Assembly: GCA_947581895.1 (NCBI GenBank)
Contig: CANPWE010000008.1
Span: 1 to 46,428, forward strand
Origin: an uncultured Clostridia bacterium
GTDB taxonomy: Bacteria > Bacillota > Clostridia > TANB77 > CAG-508
Direction: 5' to 3'
DNA length: 46,428 nt
Numbering within the stretch: position 1 is the first letter of the stretch; each line of letters starts with the position of its first letter. Under the pieces are notes generated by a model. That model worked only from the letters and a program-made list of their open reading frames with translations. It searched no databases and was not told where the DNA came from. The position numbers and the translations under genes were made by a program. Positions 7,987-16,278 of this stretch are shown here, one piece after another.

Positions 7987-9258
7987 TTAATCTTTTAAGA
8001 AATATATTGTATTAATTTGTATATTTTTAGCTATTTCAATAATTTGCTGTTTAGTAACTTCATTTATTTTTTTAATATAATCTTCAATTGAAACAAATTC
8101 ATCAGATAATTCTTGTGAAAAATAATATGTTATTTCTGAATCTTGTGTTTCTGGAATACTTCCAACAGTAGAAGATATCAATATTTTTGCATTATTTATA
8201 TCATCATCTGTAAAATCTCCATTTTCCATTTGTTTTAATTGCTCTTTTATTAATCCTAATGTTTTTTCATAATTTGGAATATCTATACCACATTTTATAA
8301 ATATATTATCTTTTTGTCTTAAATAACTTGAACCTGCTGAATATGCCAAACTTGCCTTTTCTCTTACATTTTGAAACATTTTTGAGTTTGCACTTCCACC
8401 TAAAATTATATTATATACAGATGCCCAATATTTACATTCTTTTTTATTTTCTAATACATCTAATCCTAAAATTAATTTACCTTGTGTAATTTGCATACTC
8501 TCTGAAATTACTTGTGGTTCATCTACTTTATTTTTTTGTATATTTTCATTATTAATATTATATTTAGGAATTCTTTCTTCTAAATTTTTTATTATTTCAT
8601 TTTCTTTTATTTCAGAAATAATATTTTCATCTAAATCACCAGAAACAAAAATATCTATTTTTACAGTTTTTATTAACTCTAAATAATACTCATATAGATT
8701 TTGTGAATTTATATTTTCTAAATCCTCAATATATCCATATTTATACAAACCATATGGTTCATTTTTATACATTTCTTCAATACATCTATCATATGCATAT
8801 CTAGCTTTATTATCAATTTTTCCTTGTATTATTTGTTTTAAATTTTCCTTTTCTCCATCTACATATTCTTGTTTAAATTTGTTATCTTCTAAAAATGGAT
8901 TAAACACTATATCTAGCAATATTTCTAAACATTCTTTACTTAAATTTTCCTGTGATGGTAAAAATTCATTATTTATACTCTCTAAATAGAATTTTATAAC
9001 TTGATTATCACCAGTTTTTTCAACACCACAATCAAAATTAGCTCCATACATATTTTCTAGGCTTTTACTAATTTCTTCTTGAGTATTCAATTTTTTTGTT
9101 CCTCGTCTTAAAACTGCTGCTAATAACGCATTTTTTGTTATAGTCTCTCTATCTAATTTTGTTGTTAAAAAAATTGCAAATAAATTAGTTTTAAATTTAT
9201 TTGTATTAATTTTATGAAATGTAATGCCTTGTTTTAAATTTTCTTTTTTGTAATTCAT
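7987..9258 (-). CDS. M16 peptidase-like protein (YmfF-like, non-catalytic subunit)
   Basis: 423-residue M16 family protein. The HxxEH motif is absent from the N-terminal domain at the expected place (LLAAVLRRGTKKLNTQEEIS), while the C-terminal domain keeps the substrate-binding pattern (KASLAYSAGSSYL). This matches the catalytically silent partner of a two-gene M16 heterodimer. The gap to the zinc-binding partner is about 70 bases, on the same strand, so they are probably co-transcribed. Function beyond peptidase pairing is not evident. Confidence 0.88.
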   Translation of the reverse strand: MNYKKENLKQGITFHKINTNKFKTNLFAIFLTTKLDRETITKNALLAAVLRRGTKKLNTQEEISKSLENMYGANFDCGVEKTGDNQVIKFYLESINNEFLPSQENLSKECLEILLDIVFNPFLEDNKFKQEYVDGEKENLKQIIQGKIDNKARYAYDRCIEEMYKNEPYGLYKYGYIEDLENINSQNLYEYYLELIKTVKIDIFVSGDLDENIISEIKENEIIKNLEERIPKYNINNENIQKNKVDEPQVISESMQITQGKLILGLDVLENKKECKYWASVYNIILGGSANSKMFQNVREKASLAYSAGSSYLRQKDNIFIKCGIDIPNYEKTLGLIKEQLKQMENGDFTDDDINNAKILISSTVGSIPETQDSEITYYFSQELSDEFVSIEDYIKKINEVTKQQIIEIAKNIQINTIYFLKD

Positions 9259-9532
9259 TTTACTATCCTTCCCTTCCTTTTATTTATTTTATTATGATAT
9301 ATTTTTCTAAAAAATATACGATTATGTGAAATTTGGAAATGTATACTAGATTTTATATTTTTTATAAAATTTGTAAACACATATTTAATTTCACATTTTT
9401 CCTTTTTCTTTTTCAATAATTGAATTATATATAATTTAAAAATTTTTTACAATACATTTTTTTTGAATAAATATCAAATTTTTTGTTAAGAATAATCTTA
9501 AGATATAATTTTATAGAAAGGAGTATCAATTC
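9259..9532. other. Divergent intergenic region
   Basis: 274 bases of AT-rich sequence between the divergent M16 operon and the DUF378 gene. It should hold both promoters. TATAAT at 9504-9509 lies 24 bases before the DUF378 gene, but its -35 is poor. No ORF or strong hairpin is seen. Confidence 0.5.
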
Positions 9533-9727
9533 ATGAAAATTATAAATGTAATTGCTTTATTATTAGTTATAATTGGAGGCATAAATTGGGGATTAGTTGG
9601 ATTATTTGATTTTAATTTAGTTGATTTCTTATTTAAAGCTGGTTCAATATTAGCTAAAGTAATATATATATTAGTTGGAATAGCAAGTTTATGGTGTATT
9701 AGTCTATTTGCTAAAGTTACTGAATAA
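9533..9727 (+). CDS. DUF378 family small membrane protein
   Basis: 64 residues, two membrane helices (about 4-20 and 37-58). The family pattern is clear: VIIGGINWGLVGLFDFNLVDFLF. RBS AAAGGAG precedes the ATG by 9 bases. Proteins of this family are widespread in Firmicutes; their function is unknown. Single-gene unit closed by the hairpin at 9740-9787. An opposite-strand ORF over the same bases in the track is a shadow. Confidence 0.88.
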   Translation: MKIINVIALLLVIIGGINWGLVGLFDFNLVDFLFKAGSILAKVIYILVGIASLWCISLFAKVTE

Positions 9728-9739
9728 AATGATTTAGAT

Positions 9740-9787
9740 AAATAAACATGTATATTATATAATAATTTATAATACACATGTTTATTT
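9740..9787. terminator. Bidirectional terminator
   Basis: Inverted repeat AAATAAACATGT/ACATGTTTATTT around an AT-rich loop, between the convergent DUF378 gene (+) and yqeY (-). Confidence 0.65.
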
Positions 9788-9823
9788 ATTTTGATATAAG
9801 ACTTTATTTTTCATATTTTCTTT

Positions 9824-10264
9824 TTATGCTAATAGTTTTTTTACAATTTCATTTATCATTTTTCCATCTGCAGTTACACCTAATTGTTCTTTTGCTTCTT
9901 TCATTATTTTTCCCATATCTTTCATAGATGTAGCACCTACTTGTGAAATAATTTCTTTTATTTTTTCTGTTAATTCTTCCTCTGATAACTTTTTAGGTAA
10001 ATATTCCTCTAATACAGACATTTCCTCTTTTATTTGATTTATTAAATCTTCTCTACCAGATTTTTCATAATCAGCTAATGCATCATTTCTTTTTTTAAAT
10101 TCCTTAGCAATTACTTCTAAAATTTGATCATCATTTAATTCTATTTTCTTATCTTTTTCTATTTGTAAAATTGAAGCTCTTACCATCTGAATAGTATTTT
10201 TTCTATTTACATTTTTATCTTTCATTGATGTTTTCAAATCATCTAATAATTTTTCTTTTAACAT
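9824..10264 (-). CDS. yqeY: GatB/YqeY domain protein
   Basis: 146-residue all-helical protein of the YqeY family, related to the tail domain of GatB and thought to associate with tRNA or amidotransferase functions. Typical length and pattern: LLDDLKTSMKDKN, NTIQMVRA, YEKSGREDLI, EEYLPKKLSEEEL and the end segment GKIMKEAKEQLGVTADGKMINEIVKK. It follows rpsU, as commonly seen in Firmicutes. The start at 10264 is chosen because AAAGG abuts the upstream ATG but is 9 bases from this one. Confidence 0.92.
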   Translation of the reverse strand: MLKEKLLDDLKTSMKDKNVNRKNTIQMVRASILQIEKDKKIELNDDQILEVIAKEFKKRNDALADYEKSGREDLINQIKEEMSVLEEYLPKKLSEEELTEKIKEIISQVGATSMKDMGKIMKEAKEQLGVTADGKMINEIVKKLLA

Positions 10265-10293
10265 ACTAATCATCCTTTCAATATATCACAAAA

Positions 10294-10314
10294 GTGCAAG
10301 TGTAATACTTGCAC
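10294..10314 (-). terminator. Hairpin between rpsU and yqeY
   Basis: GTGCAAGT/ACTTGCAC 8-bp stem, 5-base loop, followed on the minus strand by TTTTGT. It probably attenuates transcription into yqeY. Confidence 0.6.
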
Positions 10315-10326
10315 CTTAATAAACCA

Positions 10327-10494
10327 CTAAAATTTTCTTTTTCTAGCAGCTTCTGACTTTTTCTTTCTTCTTACACTAGGTTTTTCATAGTGTTCTCTTT
10401 TACGAACTTCTTGTAATACTTGGTTTCTAGCACATTGTCTTTTAAATCTTTTTAGAGCATCTTCCAAGTTACCATTATTTTTTACTTCTGGCAT
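10327..10494 (-). CDS. rpsU: 30S ribosomal protein S21
   Basis: 55-residue ORF below the ORF-track limit. It reads [20 protein letters not shown], followed by the S21 core [25 protein letters not shown]. The basic tail and length are as expected for S21, which helps mRNA engagement by the 30S subunit. Strong RBS AAGGAGGGG sits 7 bases upstream. A sigma-A promoter lies at 10586-10615, giving a leader of about 90 bases. Confidence 0.95.
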   Translation of the reverse strand: MPEVKNNGNLEDALKRFKRQCARNQVLQEVRKREHYEKPSVRRKKKSEAARKRKF

Positions 10495-10585
10495 ATATAT
10501 TCCCCTCCTTCCGGTATAAACCTTACCTTATTAGGATGTGTTTTTAGGGGTTTCTTTTTTTTAACCCTTTTTGCATACGCATATA

Positions 10586-10615
10586 ATTATACTCTACATA
10601 TGAAGCAATTGTCAA
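10586..10615 (-). promoter_or_regulatory. Sigma-A promoter of rpsU
   Basis: Minus strand TTGACA (10610-10615), 18-base spacer, TATAAT (10586-10591): consensus in both hexamers. Confidence 0.75.
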
Positions 10616-10656
10616 TACAATTACTAGATTTTTCCAATTTTTGGGGCAACTTTAAT

Positions 10657-10702
10657 TGTCGAATTTTGTCAACAATTATCGAATTTTTTCATATTATATA
10701 AT
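10657..10702 (+). promoter_or_regulatory. Phased Spo0A-type boxes and -10 box of the Cys-rich protein gene
   Basis: TGTCGAA at 10657, TGTCAAC at 10667 and TATCGAA at 10677 are spaced exactly 10 bp; the first is a perfect Spo0A box. A good -10 (TATAAT, 10697-10702) follows at -35 distance from the third box and there is no proper -35, as at Spo0A-activated sigma-A promoters. Confidence 0.5.
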
Positions 10703-10729
10703 ATACACAATAATAGGAGGTGTATTTCT

Positions 10730-10984
10730 ATGGATCAAGAAATAGATATTTGCTGCTGCAAAAAAGCTAAAAAGAACAAAAAATGCTGTGTTGACTTAAT
10801 ATTATTTATATACTCACTCATACTTGCTTTTGTAATTGGAGTCTTAATTGGTGCTGTTACAGGACTATTTGCTGCTTTAGGAATAGGTGCTATTGTAGCA
10901 ATTATTGTAACTCTAGTAATATTCATCATCGTAAGAATTGTAACACTACTTTGTGAAAAAGATAATAAAAAAAATTGCTGTTAA
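10730..10984 (+). CDS. Small Cys-rich membrane protein, unknown function
   Basis: 84 residues. Cytoplasmic-type ends are rich in Cys and Lys (ICCCKKAKKNKKCC at the start, KDNKKNCC at the end). They flank two hydrophobic helices (about 22-46 and 50-73), with glycine-rich turns in the first. The clustered Cys at both ends could bind metal or form disulfides (inference). RBS AGGAGG is 8 bases upstream. Upstream phased Spo0A-type boxes suggest expression at sporulation onset. The gene has its own terminator. No family recognised. Confidence 0.75.
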   Translation: MDQEIDICCCKKAKKNKKCCVDLILFIYSLILAFVIGVLIGAVTGLFAALGIGAIVAIIVTLVIFIIVRIVTLLCEKDNKKNCC

Positions 10985-10995
10985 TTTTTCTAAAT

Positions 10996-11022
10996 CAAAC
11001 CTGCTCACAAATAGCAGGTTTG
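10996..11022 (+). terminator. Terminator of the Cys-rich protein gene
   Basis: CAAACCTGCT/AGCAGGTTTG 10-bp stem, 7-base loop, then CTTTTTAT. Confidence 0.85.
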
Positions 11023-11056
11023 CTTTTTATAAACCAACAACTCATTCCCCCTCCTA

Positions 11057-11353
11057 TAGAGTAGCCCAAAAACCCTAGATAATAATTGGTCTCTTGGGGG
11101 GAAAATTATATATTACTTTAAAAATGTGGCTTAAGTGGGGACCGGCTAGCTACAGAGAGTTATAATTCCCCAGACCACCACCACCCCAAAAACGTATACA
11201 CACTCCCTCACTGCCACACAGCAATCCGACCCTCACGCTCAGGAATTATTACTCTCTGTGCGCTGTTGGGAAACATTTTTAAAGTAATATATAATTTTCC
11301 CCCCAAGAGACCAATTATTATCTAGGGTTTTTGGGCGGCTACCTGCAAAAGCA
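11057..11353 (+). repeat. Dispersed palindromic element, copy E (long hairpin)
   Basis: Left flank ATAGAGTAG; perfect 62-bp arms at 11065-11126 and 11274-11335; right flank CGGCTACCTGCAAAAGCA. The loop (147 bases) holds a nested 18-bp stem (11152-11169 with 11242-11259, one mismatch). Inside that is a G-poor, C/A-rich single-stranded region (CCACCACCACCCC...). The outer flanks match the copies at 1, 34.7, 43.1 and 46.3 kb, but the arm sequence is different. No ORF is credible inside. Confidence 0.8.
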
Positions 11354-11390
11354 AAAAATCCCCCAAATATCATTTTTTTAAATTTTCCTA

Positions 11391-11419
11391 TTGATTTTTC
11401 CCCAAAAAAATGATACCAT
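11391..11419 (+). promoter_or_regulatory. Probable promoter of T-box-serS
   Basis: TTGATT (11391-11396), 17-base spacer, TACCAT (11414-11419), about 45 bases upstream of the T-box leader. The -10 is imperfect. Confidence 0.45.
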
Positions 11420-11464
11420 AATACACATAATATCAAGTGTACAAGAGACCAGTAATAAACATTA

Positions 11465-11668
11465 TTTTACTCAGAGAGATTATGTTTGGTGAAAATAATC
11501 TAAAATAAGTTTATGAATCTACTCTTCAGCTTTTAGTGAAAACTAAACCTCCTAATGCAAGGTTACACGCATTCTAAAGATATATAATTGTTTATCAATT
11601 TATATAAATTAAGGTGGCACCACGATACAAAAAATCGTCCTTATGAACTTCATAAGAACGATTTTTTT
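11465..11668 (+). ncRNA. T-box leader (serine specific) with terminator
   Basis: Leader with Stem I start CAGAGAG pairing with CTCT downstream. The likely specifier codon is TCT (11518-11520, Ser, followed by A). The T-box/antiterminator bulge is AAGGTGGCACCACG (11611-11624). A terminator hairpin AATCGTCCTTATG/CATAAGAACGATT follows (11633-11663) with a T run. Uncharged tRNA-Ser pairing with specifier and bulge would favour the antiterminator and switch on serS. The bulge and terminator are read directly; the specifier choice is less sure. Confidence 0.88.
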
Positions 11669-11722
11669 AATTACACAAACAAAAAAATATTCAAAAAATA
11701 AAAAAAGAAAGGAAGATGTTTT

Positions 11723-13006
11723 ATGATTGATATCAAATTTTTAAGAGAAAACCCAGATATTATAAAAGAAAACATTAAAAAGAAATTTCAAGACCACAAA
11801 TTACCTCTAGTTGATGAAATACTAGATTTAGACAAAAAAAATCGTGAATCAAAACTAAAAGGTGATGAACTAAGAAGCAAAAGAAACACATTAAGTAACC
11901 AAATTGGTAATCTAATGAGAAATGGTCAAAAAGAAGAAGCACAAAAAATAAAACTAGATGTTCAAAATATAAACGAAGAACTTGCTCAAAATGAAAAATT
12001 AGAACAAGAATACTCAGAAGAAATCACAAAAAGAATGATGAAAATTCCAAATATAATTCATGAATCAGTACCTATTGGTGAAGATGATAGCAAAAATGTT
12101 GAAATACAAAAATATGGTGAACCCAAAGTACCAAACTATGAAATTCCTTATCATGGTGAAATTATGGAAGCTCTACATGGCTTAGACCTAGATTCTGCTC
12201 GTAGAGTTGCTGGAAATGGCTTTTATTACTTAATGGGAAATATTGCAAGACTACACTCAGCTGTTTTAACCTATGCAAGAGACTTTATGATTAATAAAGG
12301 TTTTACCTATTGTATCCCACCATACATGATTCGTTCAGAAGTTGTAACAGGTGTTATGAGTTTTGAAGAAATGGATGCTATGATGTACAAAATTGAAGGA
12401 GAAGACTTATATTTAATTGGAACAAGTGAACACTCTATGATTGGTAAATTTAAAGGCCAAATTCTTCAAAAATCTGATTTACCTTATACTATGACATCTT
12501 ATTCTCCATGTTTTAGAAAAGAAAAAGGTGCACATGGAATTGAAGAACGTGGTGTTTATAGAATTCATCAATTTGAAAAACAAGAAATGATAGTTGTATG
12601 TGAACCAGAAGATAGTTACAAATGGTATGATAAAATGTGGTCATATACTGTTGAATTATTTAGAAGCATGGATATTCCAGTTCGTACTCTTGAATGTTGT
12701 AGTGGAGATTTAGCTGATTTAAAAGCAAAAAGTGTTGATGTTGAAGCATGGAGCCCTCGTCAACAAAAATATTTTGAAGTTGGAAGTTGTTCAAATTTAA
12801 CAGATGCACAAGCACGAAGATTAGGAATTCGTATAAAAGGAGAAAATGGAAATTATTTTGCACATACTTTGAATAATACTGTTGTTGCACCACCTCGTAT
12901 GTTAATTGCTTTAATAGAAAATAACTATCAACCTGATGGAAGTGTAGTTATTCCAGAGGTTTTACGTCCTTATATGGGTGGATTAGATAAAATTACTATT
13001 GATTAA
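11723..13006 (+). CDS. serS: Seryl-tRNA synthetase
   Basis: 427-residue class II synthetase that charges tRNA-Ser. The N-terminal long coiled-coil arm (about 30-105, Lys/Glu/Gln-rich) binds the tRNA variable arm. The catalytic core shows GTSEHSM, motif 2 CFRKEKGAHGIEERGVYR and motif 3 NNTVVAPPRMLIALIENN. Length is typical. RBS AAAGGAAG sits upstream of the ATG. Controlled by the T-box leader directly upstream, one of two different amino-acid-sensing mechanisms in this window. Confidence 0.98.
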   Translation: MIDIKFLRENPDIIKENIKKKFQDHKLPLVDEILDLDKKNRESKLKGDELRSKRNTLSNQIGNLMRNGQKEEAQKIKLDVQNINEELAQNEKLEQEYSEEITKRMMKIPNIIHESVPIGEDDSKNVEIQKYGEPKVPNYEIPYHGEIMEALHGLDLDSARRVAGNGFYYLMGNIARLHSAVLTYARDFMINKGFTYCIPPYMIRSEVVTGVMSFEEMDAMMYKIEGEDLYLIGTSEHSMIGKFKGQILQKSDLPYTMTSYSPCFRKEKGAHGIEERGVYRIHQFEKQEMIVVCEPEDSYKWYDKMWSYTVELFRSMDIPVRTLECCSGDLADLKAKSVDVEAWSPRQQKYFEVGSCSNLTDAQARRLGIRIKGENGNYFAHTLNNTVVAPPRMLIALIENNYQPDGSVVIPEVLRPYMGGLDKITID

Positions 13007-13092
13007 TTTTGTAAAATAGTAGTAAACTTTTTACATTACTGAAAATAAATCATTATTTTATTTGATAAATTTAATATGGAGGTGAAAATAAA

Positions 13093-13674
13093 ATGATTAT
13101 AAAAAATCCTAAAATCGAAATATCAGCTACCTCTTCAAAACAATACCCTACTTCAGGATTACCAGAAATTGTATTAGTTGGTAAATCTAATGTTGGTAAA
13201 TCATCTTTTATTAATACTATGATTAATAGAAAAAAATTAGCTAGAACTAGTAGTGAACCTGGTAAAACAAGACAGATAAATTTTTATAATATGGATGACA
13301 AATTCTATTTTGTTGATTTACCTGGATATGGATATAGTAAAATGTCTAAAGTAGAACAAGAAAAAGTTAATCACTTTATTGATGAATATTTACATATTAG
13401 AAAAAATATTTCTTTAATCATTTTACTGATAGACATTAGACATGAGCCTGGAACTAATGACAAAATGATGTATGACTACATAATTCACTCTGGATTACCT
13501 TTTTTAGTTCTTTGCAATAAAGCTGATAAAATAGCAATAACCAAAGTACAAAATACAGTAAAAGATATTCAAAAAATTTTAAACCCAATTGGAGATTTTA
13601 CTTTCATGCCATTTTCTGCTGAAACAAAGATTTATTCTGATGATGTATGGAGTATTTTAGAAAAATATATTTAA
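13093..13674 (+). CDS. engB: Ribosome biogenesis GTPase EngB/YsxC
   Basis: 193-residue TrmE-Era-EngA-EngB-Septin-like GTPase needed for late 50S assembly. G1 is GKSNVGKSS (about residue 27), the switch region has TSSEPGKTRQINFY, G3 is DLPGYG, G4 is NKAD and G5 is SAE. Length and order of motifs are standard. RBS GGAGGTGAA. It is 86 bases from serS and may be read through from it; a strong terminator follows. Confidence 0.96.
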   Translation: MIIKNPKIEISATSSKQYPTSGLPEIVLVGKSNVGKSSFINTMINRKKLARTSSEPGKTRQINFYNMDDKFYFVDLPGYGYSKMSKVEQEKVNHFIDEYLHIRKNISLIILLIDIRHEPGTNDKMMYDYIIHSGLPFLVLCNKADKIAITKVQNTVKDIQKILNPIGDFTFMPFSAETKIYSDDVWSILEKYI

Positions 13675-13680
13675 AAATTT

Positions 13681-13716
13681 AGAAGAACAAGTATAATTAT
13701 AGTTACTTGTTCTTCT
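13681..13716. terminator. Bidirectional terminator after engB
   Basis: Perfect 13-bp stem AGAAGAACAAGTA/TACTTGTTCTTCT with a 10-base loop. It sits between the convergent engB (+) and anti-sigma-like gene (-). Confidence 0.85.
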
Positions 13717-13786
13717 ATTTATAATAATATTAGTTAATTTTTTATATTATAGTACAATTTTCATAATAACAATATAAAATTTTTAA

Positions 13787-15538
13787 TTAATTATTTACTT
13801 TTAAAATAATATTTCCATTAGTAGAAGAATTAATTAAATTACTATCAAAATTTTTCATATAAGTATTATTATCAAAATTCATATTAAGAGTATAAATATT
13901 TCCTTCATCACTATTTCTTCCTACTCCTAAAATTACTGTACCAGTATATTTCTTTTCAAAACTATCAGTTCCTGTGAAACTAAACTCTGTATATTGTGTT
14001 CCAGCGGCAATATCATCATTTAATAATGTAAAATTATTTATTTTGATGCTATTAACTTCTCCTACAGATTGTTGTACAACTGTAGTTGTAACTTCTATAT
14101 TAGATATTTTTAATTCTTCATTTTCAAAACCAAATGTAATATTATATATATTTCCTATTTTATAATCCCCAGATTCATAGTTTTGTTCTCCAGAAGCTTT
14201 TAATGAATGTGTGTTTTCTTTTTCACTTAAATTATTATCTTTATTAACTTCACTATCCTTATTAGCTCCATTATTGTCTATAACCTCATTTTTATTAACA
14301 TCTTTTTCTTGTGTATTTTCTTCTGTATTAGAAACTGCTGTAACTTCATCAACAACTTGCTTATTTACATCTTTAAATATAATATTTTTATCTAACATAT
14401 ATATTGAATAATTATCTATTAACATTACAGAAATTCTTCCATCAGGATTATCACGTACAAATCCTGAAACACCATCTGCAAGACATTCTTCTTTTGCATT
14501 ACTTCTTTCAACTCTATAGAATTTGCTATCTTTATAAAAATATGCATATTTACTCTCTCCATTTACATGAAGATATGTTATATTGTTAACTGTATAATCA
14601 CCTTTTCCATCATCAGGAATTGCAGTTTTATTATGTGCATCAATATATTTTTGATTTAACTCATTATAATGTTTAGGTTCATTATCATACCAATTGTTTA
14701 CCTCACCTATTTCAATTTCTTTTCTTAATCCATCACTTCTTATTGCATTTACATATTCATAATCTGTATTAGAATATGAGTATTTTCTTGATTTTTGCTC
14801 AAATCCTACTACATCATCTAATCCCTCTAGCTTAGTTGACACAAAATAAAATTGGTTATTTGTATAACAATGTAAATCAATATATTCAACAGTTCCATCT
14901 TCCATTAAAAGAAATACATATGGTAAACCTCTAGATTCAATATGTCCTATAAATATATCTGAAACATCACTTGTTATATTTTCTACTTTATAACAATCTG
15001 TTGTATTAAATTCTTCACCAAATTCATTCCAATATTGTGATGTTAAATTTATTCCAATATCACGTTTACCTAACATATATACTCTTACAAAATTATCTTG
15101 TACATCTTTTAGAATCTCTACATTAGACATTTCCAATTTTTCATTTTGTACCAATTTTTTTCTATTATATGTTATTGTCTCTGTTTCTGTTTGTGCTTGA
15201 TTATTAAAATTATTTTTATCATTTTTATTAAAATATAAAACAGAACCTCCAACTAGGAAAACTGAAAGTGAAACAGCTGCTACACTTAATATTCTGCTAA
15301 ATTTTCTGTAAGAGTTCCCCTTAATTTTATTTTTTTCTGTATTATTTATATTATCTTTATAATTTTTGTTTAAGTCTTGCCTTGTATTATCCTTTGTTTC
15401 TTGTTTTATATTTTTATTAGTATATTGCTCTGGATTAAAATTAGCAAAAACAGAATTTGCTTTATCAGAAATTTTATCATCCCTTTTTAATTTTTCTTTT
15501 ATAATTTCATCTATTTGTTTATCTGTTAATCTATTCAT
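13787..15538 (-). CDS. Membrane anti-sigma-like protein with large extracellular region
   Basis: 583 residues. The cytoplasmic N-terminus (1-78, charged, helical: RLTDKQIDEIIKEKLKRDDK) is followed by one membrane helix (about 80-100). An extracellular region of about 480 residues follows, with beta-rich segments and an Asn/Glu/Lys-rich linker around residue 390-440. The start ATG overlaps the sigma factor stop by 8 bases, an arrangement typical of ECF sigma/anti-sigma pairs. No ASD zinc motif (HxxxCxxC) is visible, so it would be a ZAS-independent, DUF4179-like anti-sigma (inference). The extracellular part may sense an envelope signal; ligand unknown. Confidence 0.7.
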   Translation of the reverse strand: MNRLTDKQIDEIIKEKLKRDDKISDKANSVFANFNPEQYTNKNIKQETKDNTRQDLNKNYKDNINNTEKNKIKGNSYRKFSRILSVAAVSLSVFLVGGSVLYFNKNDKNNFNNQAQTETETITYNRKKLVQNEKLEMSNVEILKDVQDNFVRVYMLGKRDIGINLTSQYWNEFGEEFNTTDCYKVENITSDVSDIFIGHIESRGLPYVFLLMEDGTVEYIDLHCYTNNQFYFVSTKLEGLDDVVGFEQKSRKYSYSNTDYEYVNAIRSDGLRKEIEIGEVNNWYDNEPKHYNELNQKYIDAHNKTAIPDDGKGDYTVNNITYLHVNGESKYAYFYKDSKFYRVERSNAKEECLADGVSGFVRDNPDGRISVMLIDNYSIYMLDKNIIFKDVNKQVVDEVTAVSNTEENTQEKDVNKNEVIDNNGANKDSEVNKDNNLSEKENTHSLKASGEQNYESGDYKIGNIYNITFGFENEELKISNIEVTTTVVQQSVGEVNSIKINNFTLLNDDIAAGTQYTEFSFTGTDSFEKKYTGTVILGVGRNSDEGNIYTLNMNFDNNTYMKNFDSNLINSSTNGNIILKVNN

Positions 15539-16061
15539 AAATATCCCCCTCACTTTTTATAATTTCATAAATTTTACTTCTAGCCCTAGAAAGTCTCGAT
15601 TTTACTGTTCCTTCAGGAATCTTCATTATATTTGAGATTTCAGTTACTGAATAATCATTGTAGTAATACAAAATTGTTATTGTTTTTAAATCTTCATCTA
15701 TTTTAGATAAAACATTTTCAATCAATGAATCAGAATTATAACTATCACATGATTTCAATCCATCATTTACATTATACTCATCTATATTTATTATATTTGA
15801 ATATATTTTTTTATTTTTATTAGCAATATCATATGATTTATTAATTAAAATTCTTATCAGCCATGTTGAAAAAAATTGATCATTTTCCAGTTTGTTTAAG
15901 TTAGTGTACACACTAATTAATGTATTTTGAATAGCATCACAAACATCATCTTCATCTTTTAAAATAGATTTTGCAACTTTGTACATCTTCAATTTGTTTT
16001 CTTCAATTAATTTATTAAATGCTTCATTATTACCTAATTTTGCTTCTTCTACTAAGTTCAT
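15531..16061 (-). CDS. ECF RNA polymerase sigma factor
   Basis: 176-residue group 4 sigma factor. Region 2 runs AFNKLIEENKLKMYKVAKSI, then DVCDAIQNTLISVY and FSTWLIRILINKSYD. Region 4 contains the helix-turn-helix YSVTEISNIMKIPEGTVKSRLSRAR. No extra sensing domain. The start at 16061 is preferred over the track start because AAGGAGATG lies 6 bases before it. Translation-coupled to the anti-sigma-like gene. A candidate ECF-type promoter upstream (TGAACC-N17-GTCTAA) suggests autoregulation. Confidence 0.92.
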   Translation of the reverse strand: MNLVEEAKLGNNEAFNKLIEENKLKMYKVAKSILKDEDDVCDAIQNTLISVYTNLNKLENDQFFSTWLIRILINKSYDIANKNKKIYSNIINIDEYNVNDGLKSCDSYNSDSLIENVLSKIDEDLKTITILYYYNDYSVTEISNIMKIPEGTVKSRLSRARSKIYEIIKSEGDIYE

Positions 16062-16105
16062 TTTTTCATCTCCTTTTATCACTTGATTATTTATCCCTAT
16101 ACCTA

Positions 16106-16134
16106 TTAGACAATATTTTTTCTTTATTGGTTCA
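16106..16134 (-). promoter_or_regulatory. Candidate ECF-type autoregulatory promoter
   Basis: Minus strand TGAACC (16129-16134), 17-base spacer, GTCTAA (16106-16111), about 45 bases upstream of the sigma factor start. It has the AAC-type -35 and GTC-type -10 usual for ECF promoters and no sigma-A pattern. Confidence 0.4.
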
Positions 16135-16171
16135 CATATTTTTTATATTTTATATAATTTTTTTAGATATG

Positions 16172-16227
16172 TAAAATAATTTCTATACTAACATTATTAT
16201 AAAATAATTTCTATACTAACATTATTT
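16172..16227. repeat. Tandem 28-bp duplication
   Basis: Two adjacent, nearly identical 28-base units (TAAAATAATTTCTATACTAACATTATT...) between the rplQ terminator and the ECF sigma factor promoter. Confidence 0.85.
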
Positions 16228-16241
16228 TTTTAGTCAAAAAA

Positions 16242-16264
16242 AAATCCAAATTAAATTTGGATTT
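16242..16264 (-). terminator. Terminator of the ribosomal protein cluster
   Basis: AAATCCAAATT/AATTTGGATTT stem just past the rplQ stop codon, with a run of eight U on the minus-strand transcript. Confidence 0.8.
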
Positions 16265-16278
16265 TTTATTGATTTTTA

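Noticed and set aside
11239-11436. 65-aa minus-strand ORF in the track
   Set aside because: It lies across the arm of the palindromic element E, has no RBS and no family resemblance; it results from the repeat sequence.
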